From the NCBI GenBank assembly GCA_009838035.1, contig VXSK01000005.1:1-64000 (forward strand): a stretch of DNA of 64,000 nucleotides. Direction: 5' to 3'. Within the stretch, counting starts at the first letter, position 1, and each line of letters starts with the position of its first letter. The translations under genes were made by a program, and so were the position numbers. Origin of the DNA: Gammaproteobacteria bacterium (lineage in GTDB: Bacteria; Pseudomonadota; Gammaproteobacteria; Steroidobacterales; Foliamicaceae). Positions 38,652 to 47,051 of the stretch are shown piece by piece. The notes under the pieces are model-generated. The model was not told the origin of the DNA, made no database searches, and saw only the letters and a list, made by a program, of their open reading frames with translations.

Positions 38652-39467
38652 GTGCCCGAGCTGCCCGAGGTCGAGACGACCCGCCGCGGCATCGAGCCGC
38701 TGGTGGCGGGTGCGCGGGTTGACCGGGTCGTAGTTCGCGAGCGGCGGCTCAGATGGCCGATACCCCGGCAGGTCGAGCGCGAACTCACCGGCGCCACGAT
38801 GCTCGGCGTTGGGCGCAGGGCCAAGTACCTCCTCCTGGAAAGCGAGCGCGGAACGGCCATCGCCCACTTGGGAATGTCGGGCAGCTTCTCCGTGGTGGCG
38901 GCCGGAACCGAGCCGGACGTCCACGATCACTATGACGTGGTTTTCGACGGCGGCAAGGCCCTGCGGTTTACAGACCCGCGAAAATTCGGCAGCCTGCTGT
39001 GGGGCGGACGAGATCCCTTGCGCCACAAGCTGCTGGCGGACCTCGGCCCCGAGCCCTTCAGAGCCGATTTCACCGGCGCGTGGCTGAAGGCGCGCTCGCT
39101 TGGCCGGCGGGTTGCCGTGAAGTCGTTTCTGATGATGCCGGCTGTGGTTGCGGGAATGGGCAACATCTACGCCAGCGAGGCGCTCTACCGGGCCGGGATA
39201 CACCCGCGCCGCGCCGCCGGGCGGATCGCTTTACGCCGCTACGAGTCGCTGGCGCGGGTGATTCGCGACGTGCTGGGCGAGGCCATCGAGGCGGGCGGGA
39301 CCACGCTGCGCGACTTCGCCGACGCAAGCGGCCGCCCGGGTTACTTCGCCCAGCGGCTGGACGTCTATGACCGGGCGGGGCGCGATTGCCGGCGCTGCGG
39401 CTCGGAGATCCGAAGAAGCGTTATAGGGCAGCGTGCCAGTTACTACTGCGCACGTTGCCAGACGTAA
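38652..39467 (+). CDS. mutM: Formamidopyrimidine-DNA glycosylase
   Basis: A 271-residue Fpg/MutM. The N-terminal PELPEVETTRRG provides the catalytic Pro and Glu after Met removal. The H2TH region (MGNIYASEALYRAGIHP) and the C-terminal zinc finger CRRCGSEI...YYCARCQT are intact. It excises 8-oxoguanine and formamidopyrimidines. Start is GTG 38652. It ends 6 bp from the convergent gamma-glutamyltransferase gene. In many Gammaproteobacteria mutM is close to coaD, as here. Confidence 0.96.
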   Translation: MPELPEVETTRRGIEPLVAGARVDRVVVRERRLRWPIPRQVERELTGATMLGVGRRAKYLLLESERGTAIAHLGMSGSFSVVAAGTEPDVHDHYDVVFDGGKALRFTDPRKFGSLLWGGRDPLRHKLLADLGPEPFRADFTGAWLKARSLGRRVAVKSFLMMPAVVAGMGNIYASEALYRAGIHPRRAAGRIALRRYESLARVIRDVLGEAIEAGGTTLRDFADASGRPGYFAQRLDVYDRAGRDCRRCGSEIRRSVIGQRASYYCARCQT

Positions 39468-39473
39468 CGGAGC

Positions 39474-41195
39474 TTAGCGGACGTCGGAGCCGCCGTTACG
39501 GCGCGGATCGCTGGCGGCCGTCAGCGTGCCGTCGGCATACTCGAGGGTAATCGCCTGCATGTTGCCCCAGGGCCGGGACGACTCCCGCAGCGCGTGGCCC
39601 AGCTCGGCGAGCGCGGCCTGCAGTTCCTCGTCCATCGCGCCGGCTTCGAACGAGAGCGAGTCCGGGATGTACTGGTGGTGAACGCGGGGCAGGCCGACGA
39701 TGCCTTCGGCGTCCGCGCCGTCCATCCAGGCCAGCGCGCCCAGCAGCACCATCGTCACGATGCGGCTTCCCCCTGGCGTGCCGAGGATCGCCAGACCGCG
39801 CTCGGACTCCAGGAAGGTGGGCGTCATGCTCGAGAGCATGCGCTTGCCCGGTTCGATACCGTTGGCATGCGAGTGCACGAGCCCGAATGCGTTGGGCGTT
39901 CCGCGCTTCACCGAGAAGTCGTCCATCTCGTTGTTCAGGATTACGCCGGTGCCCGGCGGGACGAAACCGGAACCGAACAGTGTATTGATCGTCTGCGTTA
40001 CCGCGGCGCGATTGCCGTCCTTGTCCAGCACCGAGAAGTGGCTGGTGTCGGTCCCAAGTGGCCGCTGACTGACCGGACCGGGCAGGGTGTCGCTGGGCGT
40101 GGCGCGGTCCATGCGCACGCTGGCCAGCAAACCGTCGGCGTACCAGGGATGGATCAGCCGCTCGACCGGAACCGGAACGAAGTCCGGATCGCCGAGATAT
40201 TCGGCCCGGTCCCGGTACGCGCGCCGGATCGCCTCGACCAGCAGATGCGTCCGGGCCGGATCCTCAAGTTGCGCAAAACTCCGGTGGCCGAGCATGTTGA
40301 ACACCTGCGCCAGCGCCACGCCGCCGGCCGACGGCGGCGGCGCGGTAGTGACCTCGACTTCCCCGTAGCGGAAGCGGACCGGTTGCCGCTCGATGATCCG
40401 GTAGGCCGCCAGGTCCTTCATGCTCCAGATGCCGCCTGCGTCACGCACGCCCTGGACCAGGAGTTCGGCCCTGGGACCGGTGTAGAAGCCCGCCGCGCCT
40501 TGAGCGCTCAAGGTCTCGAGAGTATCGGCGAGGTCCGGCCGGCGAATCAGGTCGCCGACCGGCGGCGCTTCTCCGCCCGGCATGAATATCTCCAGAAACG
40601 CGGGCGAGGGCGAGCCCATGCGCGGAACGGCCCGCAGCAGCCTTTGGGTTCCCTCGGTTACCGGCAGGCCCTCGCGCGCCAGTCGGATTGCCGGCGCCAG
40701 GCTCTGCGCGAGCGGCAGGCGGCCGTACTTGTTCGCGATGTGCTCAAGCGCCGCCGGCAGCCCCGGGATGCCCGCGGCCAGCGGACCGGACAGCGAGGCG
40801 CGCCGGATCAGCTCGCCGTTCTCATCGAGGTACATGTCGCGGGACGCCGCGCCGGGCGCGGTTTCCCTCGCATCGACGAAAACGCTGGATTGATCGGAAG
40901 CCTGGTGGAGAAGGAAGAAACCGCCCCCGCCGATGCCCGAACTATGCGGCTCGGCGACCGAAAGCGCGGCGCTGACCGCAATGGCCGCGTCGAAGGCATT
41001 GCCGCCCTGCGAAAGGATTTCGAAGCCTGCCGCGGTGGCGGCGGGGTGGGCGCTGGCTATGGCTGCGTGCCCGGGCCCCGTCGCTCTCGCAACCTTGCCG
41101 ATACTGTCTTCGGCGTGAGCGCCGCCGGCCGCGGCAATCCATAGAAAGAGGGCCGGCAGCAGGACTTGGCCGGCCCGGGGCGGAATCGGTTTCAT
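39474..41195 (-). CDS. ggt: Gamma-glutamyltransferase
   Basis: A 573-residue periplasmic Ntn-hydrolase precursor with a signal peptide (about 1-28, ending AHA). The autoprocessing/nucleophile threonine lies in GTDTSHFSVLDKDGN (around residue 383). The substrate pocket motif appears as LGTPGGSRIVTMV, and NNEMDDFS is conserved. It hydrolyses glutathione and related gamma-glutamyl compounds. It overlaps the coaD stop by one base, and the two may share a transcript. Confidence 0.94.
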   Translation of the reverse strand: MKPIPPRAGQVLLPALFLWIAAAGGAHAEDSIGKVARATGPGHAAIASAHPAATAAGFEILSQGGNAFDAAIAVSAALSVAEPHSSGIGGGGFFLLHQASDQSSVFVDARETAPGAASRDMYLDENGELIRRASLSGPLAAGIPGLPAALEHIANKYGRLPLAQSLAPAIRLAREGLPVTEGTQRLLRAVPRMGSPSPAFLEIFMPGGEAPPVGDLIRRPDLADTLETLSAQGAAGFYTGPRAELLVQGVRDAGGIWSMKDLAAYRIIERQPVRFRYGEVEVTTAPPPSAGGVALAQVFNMLGHRSFAQLEDPARTHLLVEAIRRAYRDRAEYLGDPDFVPVPVERLIHPWYADGLLASVRMDRATPSDTLPGPVSQRPLGTDTSHFSVLDKDGNRAAVTQTINTLFGSGFVPPGTGVILNNEMDDFSVKRGTPNAFGLVHSHANGIEPGKRMLSSMTPTFLESERGLAILGTPGGSRIVTMVLLGALAWMDGADAEGIVGLPRVHHQYIPDSLSFEAGAMDEELQAALAELGHALRESSRPWGNMQAITLEYADGTLTAASDPRRNGGSDVR

Positions 41196-41698
41196 TACAG
41201 GTGCTCCTTAAGCGCGGTCACTACTATCGGATGTACGAAATTGGATACGTCACCGCCCATGCCCGCGATCTCCCGGACCAGGGATGACGAGACATGGGCG
41301 TGACTCTCGGAGGGTGTCAGGTAAACCGTTTCGATCGAGGAATCCAAGCGCCGGTTCATGCTGGCGAGCTGGAATTCGTGCTCGAAGTCGCTGACCGCGC
41401 GCAGACCGCGAAGGATCGCATGCAGCCCGTTGGCTCGCGCATATTCCACCGTCAGACCCTCGTACCCTGCAACGCGCGCCCCGGGCACGTCGGCCAGCGC
41501 TTCGGTAGCCAGGCGGATGCGGGTCTCAAGGTCGAACATCGGGGATTTCGAAGGACTCGCCGCCACGGCCACGACGACTTCGTCGAACAGCTTCGCGGCG
41601 CGGCTGATCAGGTCGCAATGGCCGTTGGTGATGGGGTCGAATGTGCCGGGATACATGATTCCCCGCCGCGTGCCCGCGCTGCGCCGCTTCGCGTTCAT
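41195..41698 (-). CDS. coaD: Phosphopantetheine adenylyltransferase
   Basis: A 167-residue nucleotidyltransferase for the penultimate step of coenzyme A synthesis. YPGTFDPITNGHCDL holds the TxGH motif and SSSLVREIAGMGGDV the ISSTxxR-like motif. The N-terminus has about 14 extra residues before MYPGTFDP; ATG 41656 is therefore an alternative start. It follows rsmD by 4 bp, the usual gammaproteobacterial pairing. Confidence 0.95.
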   Translation of the reverse strand: MNAKRRSAGTRRGIMYPGTFDPITNGHCDLISRAAKLFDEVVVAVAASPSKSPMFDLETRIRLATEALADVPGARVAGYEGLTVEYARANGLHAILRGLRAVSDFEHEFQLASMNRRLDSSIETVYLTPSESHAHVSSSLVREIAGMGGDVSNFVHPIVVTALKEHL

Positions 41699-41702
41699 GT
41701 TT

Positions 41703-42272
41703 CTAGCGCCGTTTCCGGCCGGCCAGCATCATGCGTACGTCCCCGACAACTTTTTCGCGCAGCATTTCCAGATCCAACGGTAGTTCAATCAACGGGTCGC
41801 GCTTGCCGGCTTCCAGGTACAGGCGGCAATTGTCCGCGAGCCATCCGTTCCGGGCAAGCAGTTTACAGCAGCGCGCCGCAAGGCCGCTTCCGAACGGCGG
41901 ATCCATGAACACGATGTCCATGCGCTTGCCCCCGCCGGATTTCTCAAGCCAGCCGGCGGCATCGGCCAGTTCGACGCGGCCGGCCACCTGCCATTCGTCC
42001 ACGACCCGGCGCAGCATCCCGCCCGCCGAGCGCCCCGACTCCACGAATACGCAATGAGCGGCGCCGCGCGACAGCGCTTCCAGACCCAGCGCGCCGGCGC
42101 CGGCAAACAGGTCCAGGCAGTGCGCGCCGCGCACCTCCGCCGCGAGCCAGTCGAACAGGGTTTCGCGCGCACGCACGGGAGTGGGCCGCGTGTTCGGAGG
42201 CACTTCGAGCAGGCGCCCGCGAAGACTTCCGCCCGCGATCCGTACGCGGCCCCGCTGCTTACTTGTCGGCAT
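41703..42272 (-). CDS. rsmD: 16S rRNA (guanine966-N2)-methyltransferase
   Basis: A 189-residue SAM-dependent methyltransferase. RIAGGSLRGRLLEVPP, the SAM motif DLFAGAGALGLEALSRG and the catalytic FMDPPFG are diagnostic of RsmD. It is the first gene of rsmD-coaD-ggt and is divergent from ftsE with a 72-bp gap. In many relatives ftsY sits between rsmD and ftsE; it is missing here. Confidence 0.95.
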   Translation of the reverse strand: MPTSKQRGRVRIAGGSLRGRLLEVPPNTRPTPVRARETLFDWLAAEVRGAHCLDLFAGAGALGLEALSRGAAHCVFVESGRSAGGMLRRVVDEWQVAGRVELADAAGWLEKSGGGKRMDIVFMDPPFGSGLAARCCKLLARNGWLADNCRLYLEAGKRDPLIELPLDLEMLREKVVGDVRMMLAGRKRR

Positions 42273-42344
42273 GGCGCGAGAGTATCATTTCGCGCGCACG
42301 CCCGCTGTTGAAGCAAAGGCACCGGCAGGACAGACAGCAGGTCC

Positions 42345-43013
42345 ATGATTCGCCTTCAGGAAGTAACCATGCGCTACCGCGGCGGCGCGGAAGCGTTGTC
42401 GGAGGTCAGCCTCTCCGTCGAACCGGGCGAGTTCACGTATCTGACAGGACCTTCGGGCGCGGGCAAGACCACTCTGATCAAGCTGCTGGCGGCCATCGAG
42501 CGGCCCACCAGGGGCCAGGTGTTCGTGCTGGGTCGCAATGTCGGACGGCTGAAGCGGCGGGCCGTTTGCAGTCACCGGCGCCGAATCGGCATCGTTTACC
42601 AGAACAATCTACTGCTGGAGGATCGAAGCGCGTACGACAACGTCGCGCTGCCTCTGCATATTTCCGGCCTGGGCCCCCGCGAGGTGCGGCGCCGGACCGA
42701 AGCGGCGCTCGATTCCGTGGGACTGCTGAAGAGCGCCCGCAGGTTCCCCAGGCTGCTGTCGCAGGGAGAACAGCAACGGCTGGGCATTGCCCGCGCCGTC
42801 GTGAATCGGCCGGAGCTTCTTGTGGCCGACGAGCCGACCGGCAACCTGGATCCTGAACTGTCGCGCGAGGTGATGGAGCTGTTTCGCCGACTGGTGGGCT
42901 ACGGGGTGACCGCACTGGTCGCAACCCACGATGTCGGGCTGATCGAATCATTGCCCGCACGCCGAATCACCCTGCTGAAGGGCCGGGTGGACTCCGACAC
43001 TTCGCCGTCATGA
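42345..43013 (+). CDS. ftsE: Cell division ATP-binding protein FtsE
   Basis: A 222-residue ATPase. Walker A is GPSGAGKTT (35-43) and Walker B is VADEPTGNLDP (160-170). The signature reads LSQGEQQR (138-145) instead of LSGGEQQR, with Gln in place of the first Gly, which is an unusual change at a nucleotide-contact loop. With FtsX it controls peptidoglycan hydrolases at the septum through EnvC-type activators. Its stop overlaps the ftsX start by 4 nt. Confidence 0.93.
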   Translation: MIRLQEVTMRYRGGAEALSEVSLSVEPGEFTYLTGPSGAGKTTLIKLLAAIERPTRGQVFVLGRNVGRLKRRAVCSHRRRIGIVYQNNLLLEDRSAYDNVALPLHISGLGPREVRRRTEAALDSVGLLKSARRFPRLLSQGEQQRLGIARAVVNRPELLVADEPTGNLDPELSREVMELFRRLVGYGVTALVATHDVGLIESLPARRITLLKGRVDSDTSPS

Positions 43014-43921
43014 ATCCCCTGCGTTATCTCGGCCGGCACTTCGCCTGCTGCCGTGCGGAAGCCGTTCGGCTGGTCCGGCAGCCGTTGGGCAGCGTTCTGA
43101 CGGTGGCCGCGATCGGCCTGGCGCTGGCCCTGCCCGCCGGCCTGAGCGCTGTGTTGCAGAACATGGAAGGACTGGCCGAGGCTTGGGGCGAGGCGCGCTC
43201 GTTTTCGATTTACCTCAAGCCGAACGTAAGCGTTGCGGCGGCCGAGCAACTGGCCGATGACCTTGAGCGCAATCCCGCCGTCGGGGAAGTGAGGCGAATC
43301 AGCCCCGGGGAAGCCCTTGCCATCATGGAGGGCCGCAGCGAGTTTGCCGCGGCGCTGGAGACCCTGGAAGAAAACCCGCTGCCCTGGACGCTTGTCGTCG
43401 CGCCGGCGCCGGGCGCCGCGGAGAACGAATTTCTGGCGCTGCAGGACACTGCGGAAACTCTTGAGGAAGTCGATCAGGTCCGGGCCGATACGCAATGGCT
43501 GCAGAGAATGAGCGCCATACTCGCATTGGCCGGTCAGGCAATGCTGTTGGTCCTGGTCATGGTCCTGGTGGCGCTTGTCGTCATCATCGGCAATACGGTC
43601 AGGCTTGAAATACAGAGGCAGCGGGACGCCGTCGAAGTGATGTCGCTGCTGGGCGCCAGCCGCGGCTACCTGCGCCGGCCGTTCCTCTACCAGGGGCTCC
43701 TGTACGGCCTGGGAGGAGGCCTGCTGGCGGTCCTGCTGGTGCGGCTGGGCCTGTGGACCCTGGGCGGCGCTTTTGCCGACCTGATGGCCCTGTACGAGAG
43801 CGATCGCGTGCTGAGCGGCGCCTCGTGGCAACAGGAACTGGTGATCCTGGGGGCAGGCGCGCTTACCGGCTGGCTCGGCGCGTGGCGCGCAGTGGCCGGA
43901 CAGCTCCGAACGATCGAATAG
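43010..43921 (+). CDS. ftsX: Cell division membrane protein FtsX
   Basis: A 303-residue partner of FtsE with four membrane helices (about 25-46, 174-197, 224-246, 274-293). The periplasmic loop between helices 1 and 2 begins SFSIYLKPNVS. EVMSLLGASRGYLRRPFLYQG is the conserved cytoplasmic segment. Its stop codon directly abuts the stop of the convergent YadG-like gene. The rpoH gene often found downstream is absent. Confidence 0.94.
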   Translation: MNPLRYLGRHFACCRAEAVRLVRQPLGSVLTVAAIGLALALPAGLSAVLQNMEGLAEAWGEARSFSIYLKPNVSVAAAEQLADDLERNPAVGEVRRISPGEALAIMEGRSEFAAALETLEENPLPWTLVVAPAPGAAENEFLALQDTAETLEEVDQVRADTQWLQRMSAILALAGQAMLLVLVMVLVALVVIIGNTVRLEIQRQRDAVEVMSLLGASRGYLRRPFLYQGLLYGLGGGLLAVLLVRLGLWTLGGAFADLMALYESDRVLSGASWQQELVILGAGALTGWLGAWRAVAGQLRTIE

Positions 43922-44896
43922 CTAAACCTTGGCCGCGTCGGGCTGCTCGAGGGCGGACCCCGGTTCGCGGTCGGGCAGCTTGGGGAGATCGGGCATGGTC
44001 AGGCGGACGAACAGCTCTTCCAGCCGGTTGGTCTTGTGGCGGATGCTGAGCACCTGAATGCCGGCCACGTTCAGCAATTCGAAGAACTCGTTGAGACTAC
44101 GCGTTGCCGGAACCTCCACTTCCATCTCATAGCGGCTGCGCCAATGAACCTGGAAACCGGCGAATTTCTGGCCGGGTTTGGCCGCCTGCTGCAATGAAAT
44201 GACGAAGTGCTGTTCCGGCAACTGCCGCAACACGCGCTCCATGCGGTCCTCGACCACGATCTCGCCGCGGTCGAGGATGGCGATGCGGCGGCAGAGGTGT
44301 TCGGCCTCCTCGAGGTAGTGGGTGGTGAGGATGATGGTCACGCCGCGCTCGTTGATTTCCCGCAGCAGGTCCCACATGGATCGGCGAATCTCGATGTCCA
44401 CTCCCGCCGTGGGCTCGTCCAGAATCAGGAGTTTCGGCTCATGCACCATCGCCCGGGCGATCATCAGGCGCCTTTTCATTCCGCCGGAAAGCGTCCGCGT
44501 CAGCATGTTGCGCTCGTCCCAGAGACGCACCGCCCTGAGGCACTTCTCGGCGTTGCGCCGGGCCTGACGCGGGCTCAGGCCGAAGTACCCGGCCTGGTGC
44601 ATCATCGTGGGCAGCAGCTTCTCGAACATGTTGAGGTTCACTTCCTGCGGCGTCACACCTATGCATTTCTTTACCGCGCCCGGGTGGGTATCGAGATCAT
44701 GGCCGTACACATGGACCTTGCCGGCGGTCTTGTTGACCAGCGTGGTGATGATGCCGATGGCGGTGGTCTTGCCCGCGCCGTTCGGTCCCAGCAGCGCATA
44801 GAATTCGCCCTCGCGCACGGTCAGATCGATGCCCTTTAGCGCCTCCACGCCGTTGGGATAGACCTTGGCGAGTCCTTTCAGGGAGAGTGCGTCCAC
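43922..44896 (-). CDS. ABC transporter ATP-binding protein, YadG-like
   Basis: A 324-residue ATPase: Walker A GPNGAGKTT, signature LSGGMKRR, Walker B LLILDEPTAGVD, followed by a C-terminal domain of about 100 residues as in YadG. I place the start at GTG 44896 (DALSLKGLAKVYPNG). The frame is open to 45097, but the extra residues are Arg/Asn/Glu-rich and translated from repeat DNA at 44951-45082. The permease partner (YadH-like) is not adjacent. Substrate unknown. Confidence 0.87.
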   Translation of the reverse strand: MDALSLKGLAKVYPNGVEALKGIDLTVREGEFYALLGPNGAGKTTAIGIITTLVNKTAGKVHVYGHDLDTHPGAVKKCIGVTPQEVNLNMFEKLLPTMMHQAGYFGLSPRQARRNAEKCLRAVRLWDERNMLTRTLSGGMKRRLMIARAMVHEPKLLILDEPTAGVDIEIRRSMWDLLREINERGVTIILTTHYLEEAEHLCRRIAILDRGEIVVEDRMERVLRQLPEQHFVISLQQAAKPGQKFAGFQVHWRSRYEMEVEVPATRSLNEFFELLNVAGIQVLSIRHKTNRLEELFVRLTMPDLPKLPDREPGSALEQPDAAKV

Positions 44897-44950
44897 GGGT
44901 TTCCATTGTGCAGCCCCCGTCCGGCAAAGGAAAGTGGCCTTTGCGCTTCC

Positions 44951-45082
44951 TCGCCCTTTGTTCGTCCCCCTCCTCGTGGGAGACGCCATCCTGGCTCGAT
45001 TCTCGCTGTCCCTGCCCTTCGCCCTTTCTTCGCTCCCCTTCTCGTTGGAGACGCCATCCCTGGCTCGATTCTCGCTATCCTG
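44951..45082 (+). repeat. Two tandem 64-bp repeats, period 68
   Basis: Bases 44951-45014 and 45019-45082 are about 90% identical. Both start TCGCCCTTT, contain TTCG-TCCCC-CTCGT-GGAG and end GACGCCATCCTGGCTCGATTCTCGCT-TCCTG. Part of each unit reappears inverted in the 56-bp repeat that follows, so the block can fold into long hairpins. It occupies the start of a 444-bp stretch (44897-45340) with no gene. Confidence 0.85.
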
Positions 45083-45138
45083 CTCCAACGCTCCCACGAG
45101 GAGGGGAGCGAAGAAAGGGCTTTAGCCGGCGCCGCCAG
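45083..45138 (+). repeat. Dispersed 56-bp repeat, copy B
   Basis: It matches 36-91 at 53 of 56 positions in the same orientation. It follows directly on the tandem 64-bp units and ends 5 bp before inverted-repeat element 2, so three repeat types are stacked here. No protein is supported. Confidence 0.8.
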
Positions 45139-45143
45139 CTACA

Positions 45144-45252
45144 GGTTCCTCTTGCACACTCGTTCCGGGAACGTCGGAGGCAGGGATGCCGACGCCGAGC
45201 CCACAGGGATGTGCTCGCTGGCGGTTCCCGGAACGAGTGTGCAAGAGGAACC
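45144..45252 (+). repeat. Composite inverted-repeat element 2 (29-bp arms, structured core)
   Basis: Bases 45144-45172 and 45224-45252 are perfect 29-bp reverse complements around a 51-nt core. The core reads GTCGGAGGCAGGGATGCCGAC, then GCCGAGCCCACAGGGATGTG, and is clearly related to the core of element 1 (22329-22376). Each arm carries its own inner palindrome GTTCC-N-GGAAC. The arm sequence is unrelated to that of element 1 although both are exactly 29 bp. It lies about 90 bp upstream of argR. Confidence 0.9.
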
Positions 45253-45281
45253 GAGGTGTTTGCACTACGTTGCGGCCATGG

Positions 45282-45309
45282 TTGCGCCAATGGGGATTGT
45301 GTGCATAAT
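45282..45309 (+). promoter_or_regulatory. Possible argR promoter
   Basis: TTGCGC (45282-45287), a 16-bp spacer and CATAAT (45304-45309) resemble a sigma-70 promoter, with the -35 weak. It sits in the only AT-rich pocket near argR (45304-45340). TTAATTTTTATGAG (45321-45334) resembles one half of an ARG box, so autoregulation by ArgR is possible but unproven. Confidence 0.35.
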
Positions 45310-45340
45310 ATGCGCCTTCCTTAATTTTTATGAGCATCAT

Positions 45341-45799
45341 ATGCCGACGGGGACGGACAGTATGGCCCGCCGCCACGAAGTCATTGCGGACATCATCGCG
45401 GGCCAGGCCGTAGGCAGCCAGGCGCAACTCGGCCGGCTGCTGGCGGAGCGCGGCATACGCGTCACGCAGTCGTGCATAAGCCGTGACCTGTCGGTCATAG
45501 GCGCGGTCAAGCGGGGGCGCGCGTACTCCGTTGCTTCCTCGGACATTTCCGAGGGGGACCGGCAAACGCTCGCCACTTATGTGCGCGGGCTGGCCAACGC
45601 CGGACCCAACCTTGCGATCGTGCGGACCGCGACCGGGGCGGCCCAGCGGGTTGCGCTGTTCCTCGATCGCTGCGGCTGGCCCGAGATCGTGGCAACGGTG
45701 GCGGGAGACGACACGATCTTCGTCGCCACACGCAACCGGGACGAACAGCGGGTATTGCTGGCGCGCCTGCGCCATGAAATGGCCCCGGCTTCTTCCTGA
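45341..45799 (+). CDS. argR: Arginine repressor
   Basis: A 152-residue ArgR. The N-terminal winged helix-turn-helix contains RRHEVIADIIAGQ and VTQSCISRDL (matching the TQATVSRDI recognition helix). The C-terminal domain contains the oligomerisation/arginine-binding GPNLAIVRTATGAAQRVALFLD and GDDTIFVATR. ATG 45341 is used; ATG 45362 (MARRHE) is equally possible. It opens the arginine operon, with 25 bp before argG, so the regulator is made with its targets. Confidence 0.92.
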   Translation: MPTGTDSMARRHEVIADIIAGQAVGSQAQLGRLLAERGIRVTQSCISRDLSVIGAVKRGRAYSVASSDISEGDRQTLATYVRGLANAGPNLAIVRTATGAAQRVALFLDRCGWPEIVATVAGDDTIFVATRNRDEQRVLLARLRHEMAPASS

Positions 45800-45824
45800 A
45801 CTTGAGGCAACCCGGCAACCACCC

Positions 45825-47051
45825 ATGAGCGCCTCTCCCATAGTGCTGGCCTATTCAGGCGGACTGGATACTTCGTTCTGCGTGCCCTGGCTGAGCGAGA
45901 AATATCGGCGCCCGGTGGTCACGCTGACGGTCAATACCGGCGGCATCGATTCCGGTCAGGCCGAATCGCTGGAGCGCCGGGCCCTGGCGCTGGGCGCCCA
46001 GCGGCATCTGCTGGTGGAAGCGCGCCCGCAGTTCTTCGATGAAGTCATCCGACATCTCATTGCCGGCAACGTGCGGCGCGGGCACACGTATCCGCTGTGC
46101 GTGGGCGCCGAGCGGGGCGTGCAGGCGAAGATTCTGGCCCGCACCGCTCAGGAACTGGGCGGAGACACCGTGGCGCACGGCTGCACCGCCGCCGGTAACG
46201 ATCAGTTCCGTTTCGAAATGGCCATGCGCGCGCTGGCGCCCGAAATCAACGTGCTGGCGCCGGTTCGCGACGAGTCCTTTCAGCGCCGCGAGCAGGTCGC
46301 GTACCTTGCCGAGCGCGGCGCACCGCAACTTCCGCAGGGCGGCGATTACTCGATCAACCGGGGGCTTTGGGGTGTGACGATAGGCGGCCGCGAGACCCTG
46401 ACTTCCGCGGGCTCCATCCCGGAGACGGCCTGGGTGCTGTCCGCGGGTGCGCTGGAGGATCCGCTCCCCGAAGAGCCGCATGAACTGGAATTCGAGGCGG
46501 GGCTGCCGGTTTCCTGGGACGGCGAAACCATGCAGCCCGTGGATTTGATCGAGACGCTCGAAGCCGCCGGCGGCCGGTTCGGAATCGGACGGGGCATTCA
46601 CCTGGGCGACACCATTCTCGGCTCCAAGGGCCGGGTGGCCTATGAAGCGCCGGCTGCGGAGATACTTCTTTGCGCGCACCGCGAACTGGAAAAACTCACG
46701 CTGGGCGCCGGTCAGATGCGGGTCAAGGACACGCTGGCGGCCGTCTACGGCGACCTGGTTCACGAGGGCAAGCAACTCGATCCGGTCTGCCGGGACATCG
46801 AGGCCTTTTTCGACAGTTCGCAGGCGCGGGTATCGGGTCGCGTGCACCTGGCGCTGCAGCCGGGAGGCGTCTGGGTCCGCGGCGTCGAATCGCCCCATTC
46901 GCTGCTGGCCGCAAGCCGGGGCGTGTACGGGGAGACGGCCGGGGAGTGGTCTCCGCGCGATGCGCTCGGCGCTGCCCGGGTCTTGGCGCTGCCCGGCATG
47001 CTGCACAGCCGCGTGTCCGCATCGGCCGACGAGGGTGGCGGCGATGCGTAG
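45825..47051 (+). CDS. argG: Argininosuccinate synthase
   Basis: A 408-residue enzyme joining citrulline and aspartate with ATP. The PP-loop is LAYSGGLDTS (about 8-17). HGCTAAGNDQFRFE and SINRGLWGVTIGGRET are the substrate-binding stretches. The sequence is of the Xanthomonas/Bacteroidetes-like branch rather than the E. coli type. The start ATG 45825 fits the family N-terminus. Its end overlaps the next gene by 8 nt. Confidence 0.94.
   Translation: MSASPIVLAYSGGLDTSFCVPWLSEKYRRPVVTLTVNTGGIDSGQAESLERRALALGAQRHLLVEARPQFFDEVIRHLIAGNVRRGHTYPLCVGAERGVQAKILARTAQELGGDTVAHGCTAAGNDQFRFEMAMRALAPEINVLAPVRDESFQRREQVAYLAERGAPQLPQGGDYSINRGLWGVTIGGRETLTSAGSIPETAWVLSAGALEDPLPEEPHELEFEAGLPVSWDGETMQPVDLIETLEAAGGRFGIGRGIHLGDTILGSKGRVAYEAPAAEILLCAHRELEKLTLGAGQMRVKDTLAAVYGDLVHEGKQLDPVCRDIEAFFDSSQARVSGRVHLALQPGGVWVRGVESPHSLLAASRGVYGETAGEWSPRDALGAARVLALPGMLHSRVSASADEGGGDA

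Noticed and set aside
39594..41144. Plus-strand open frame (516 codons)
   Set aside because: It is antisense to gamma-glutamyltransferase, with low-complexity Arg/Gly/Ala-rich translation.
44897..45097. N-terminal extension of the YadG-like ATPase
   Set aside because: The residues are encoded by tandem repeat DNA, show no homology, and a GTG at 44896 matches the family N-terminus.
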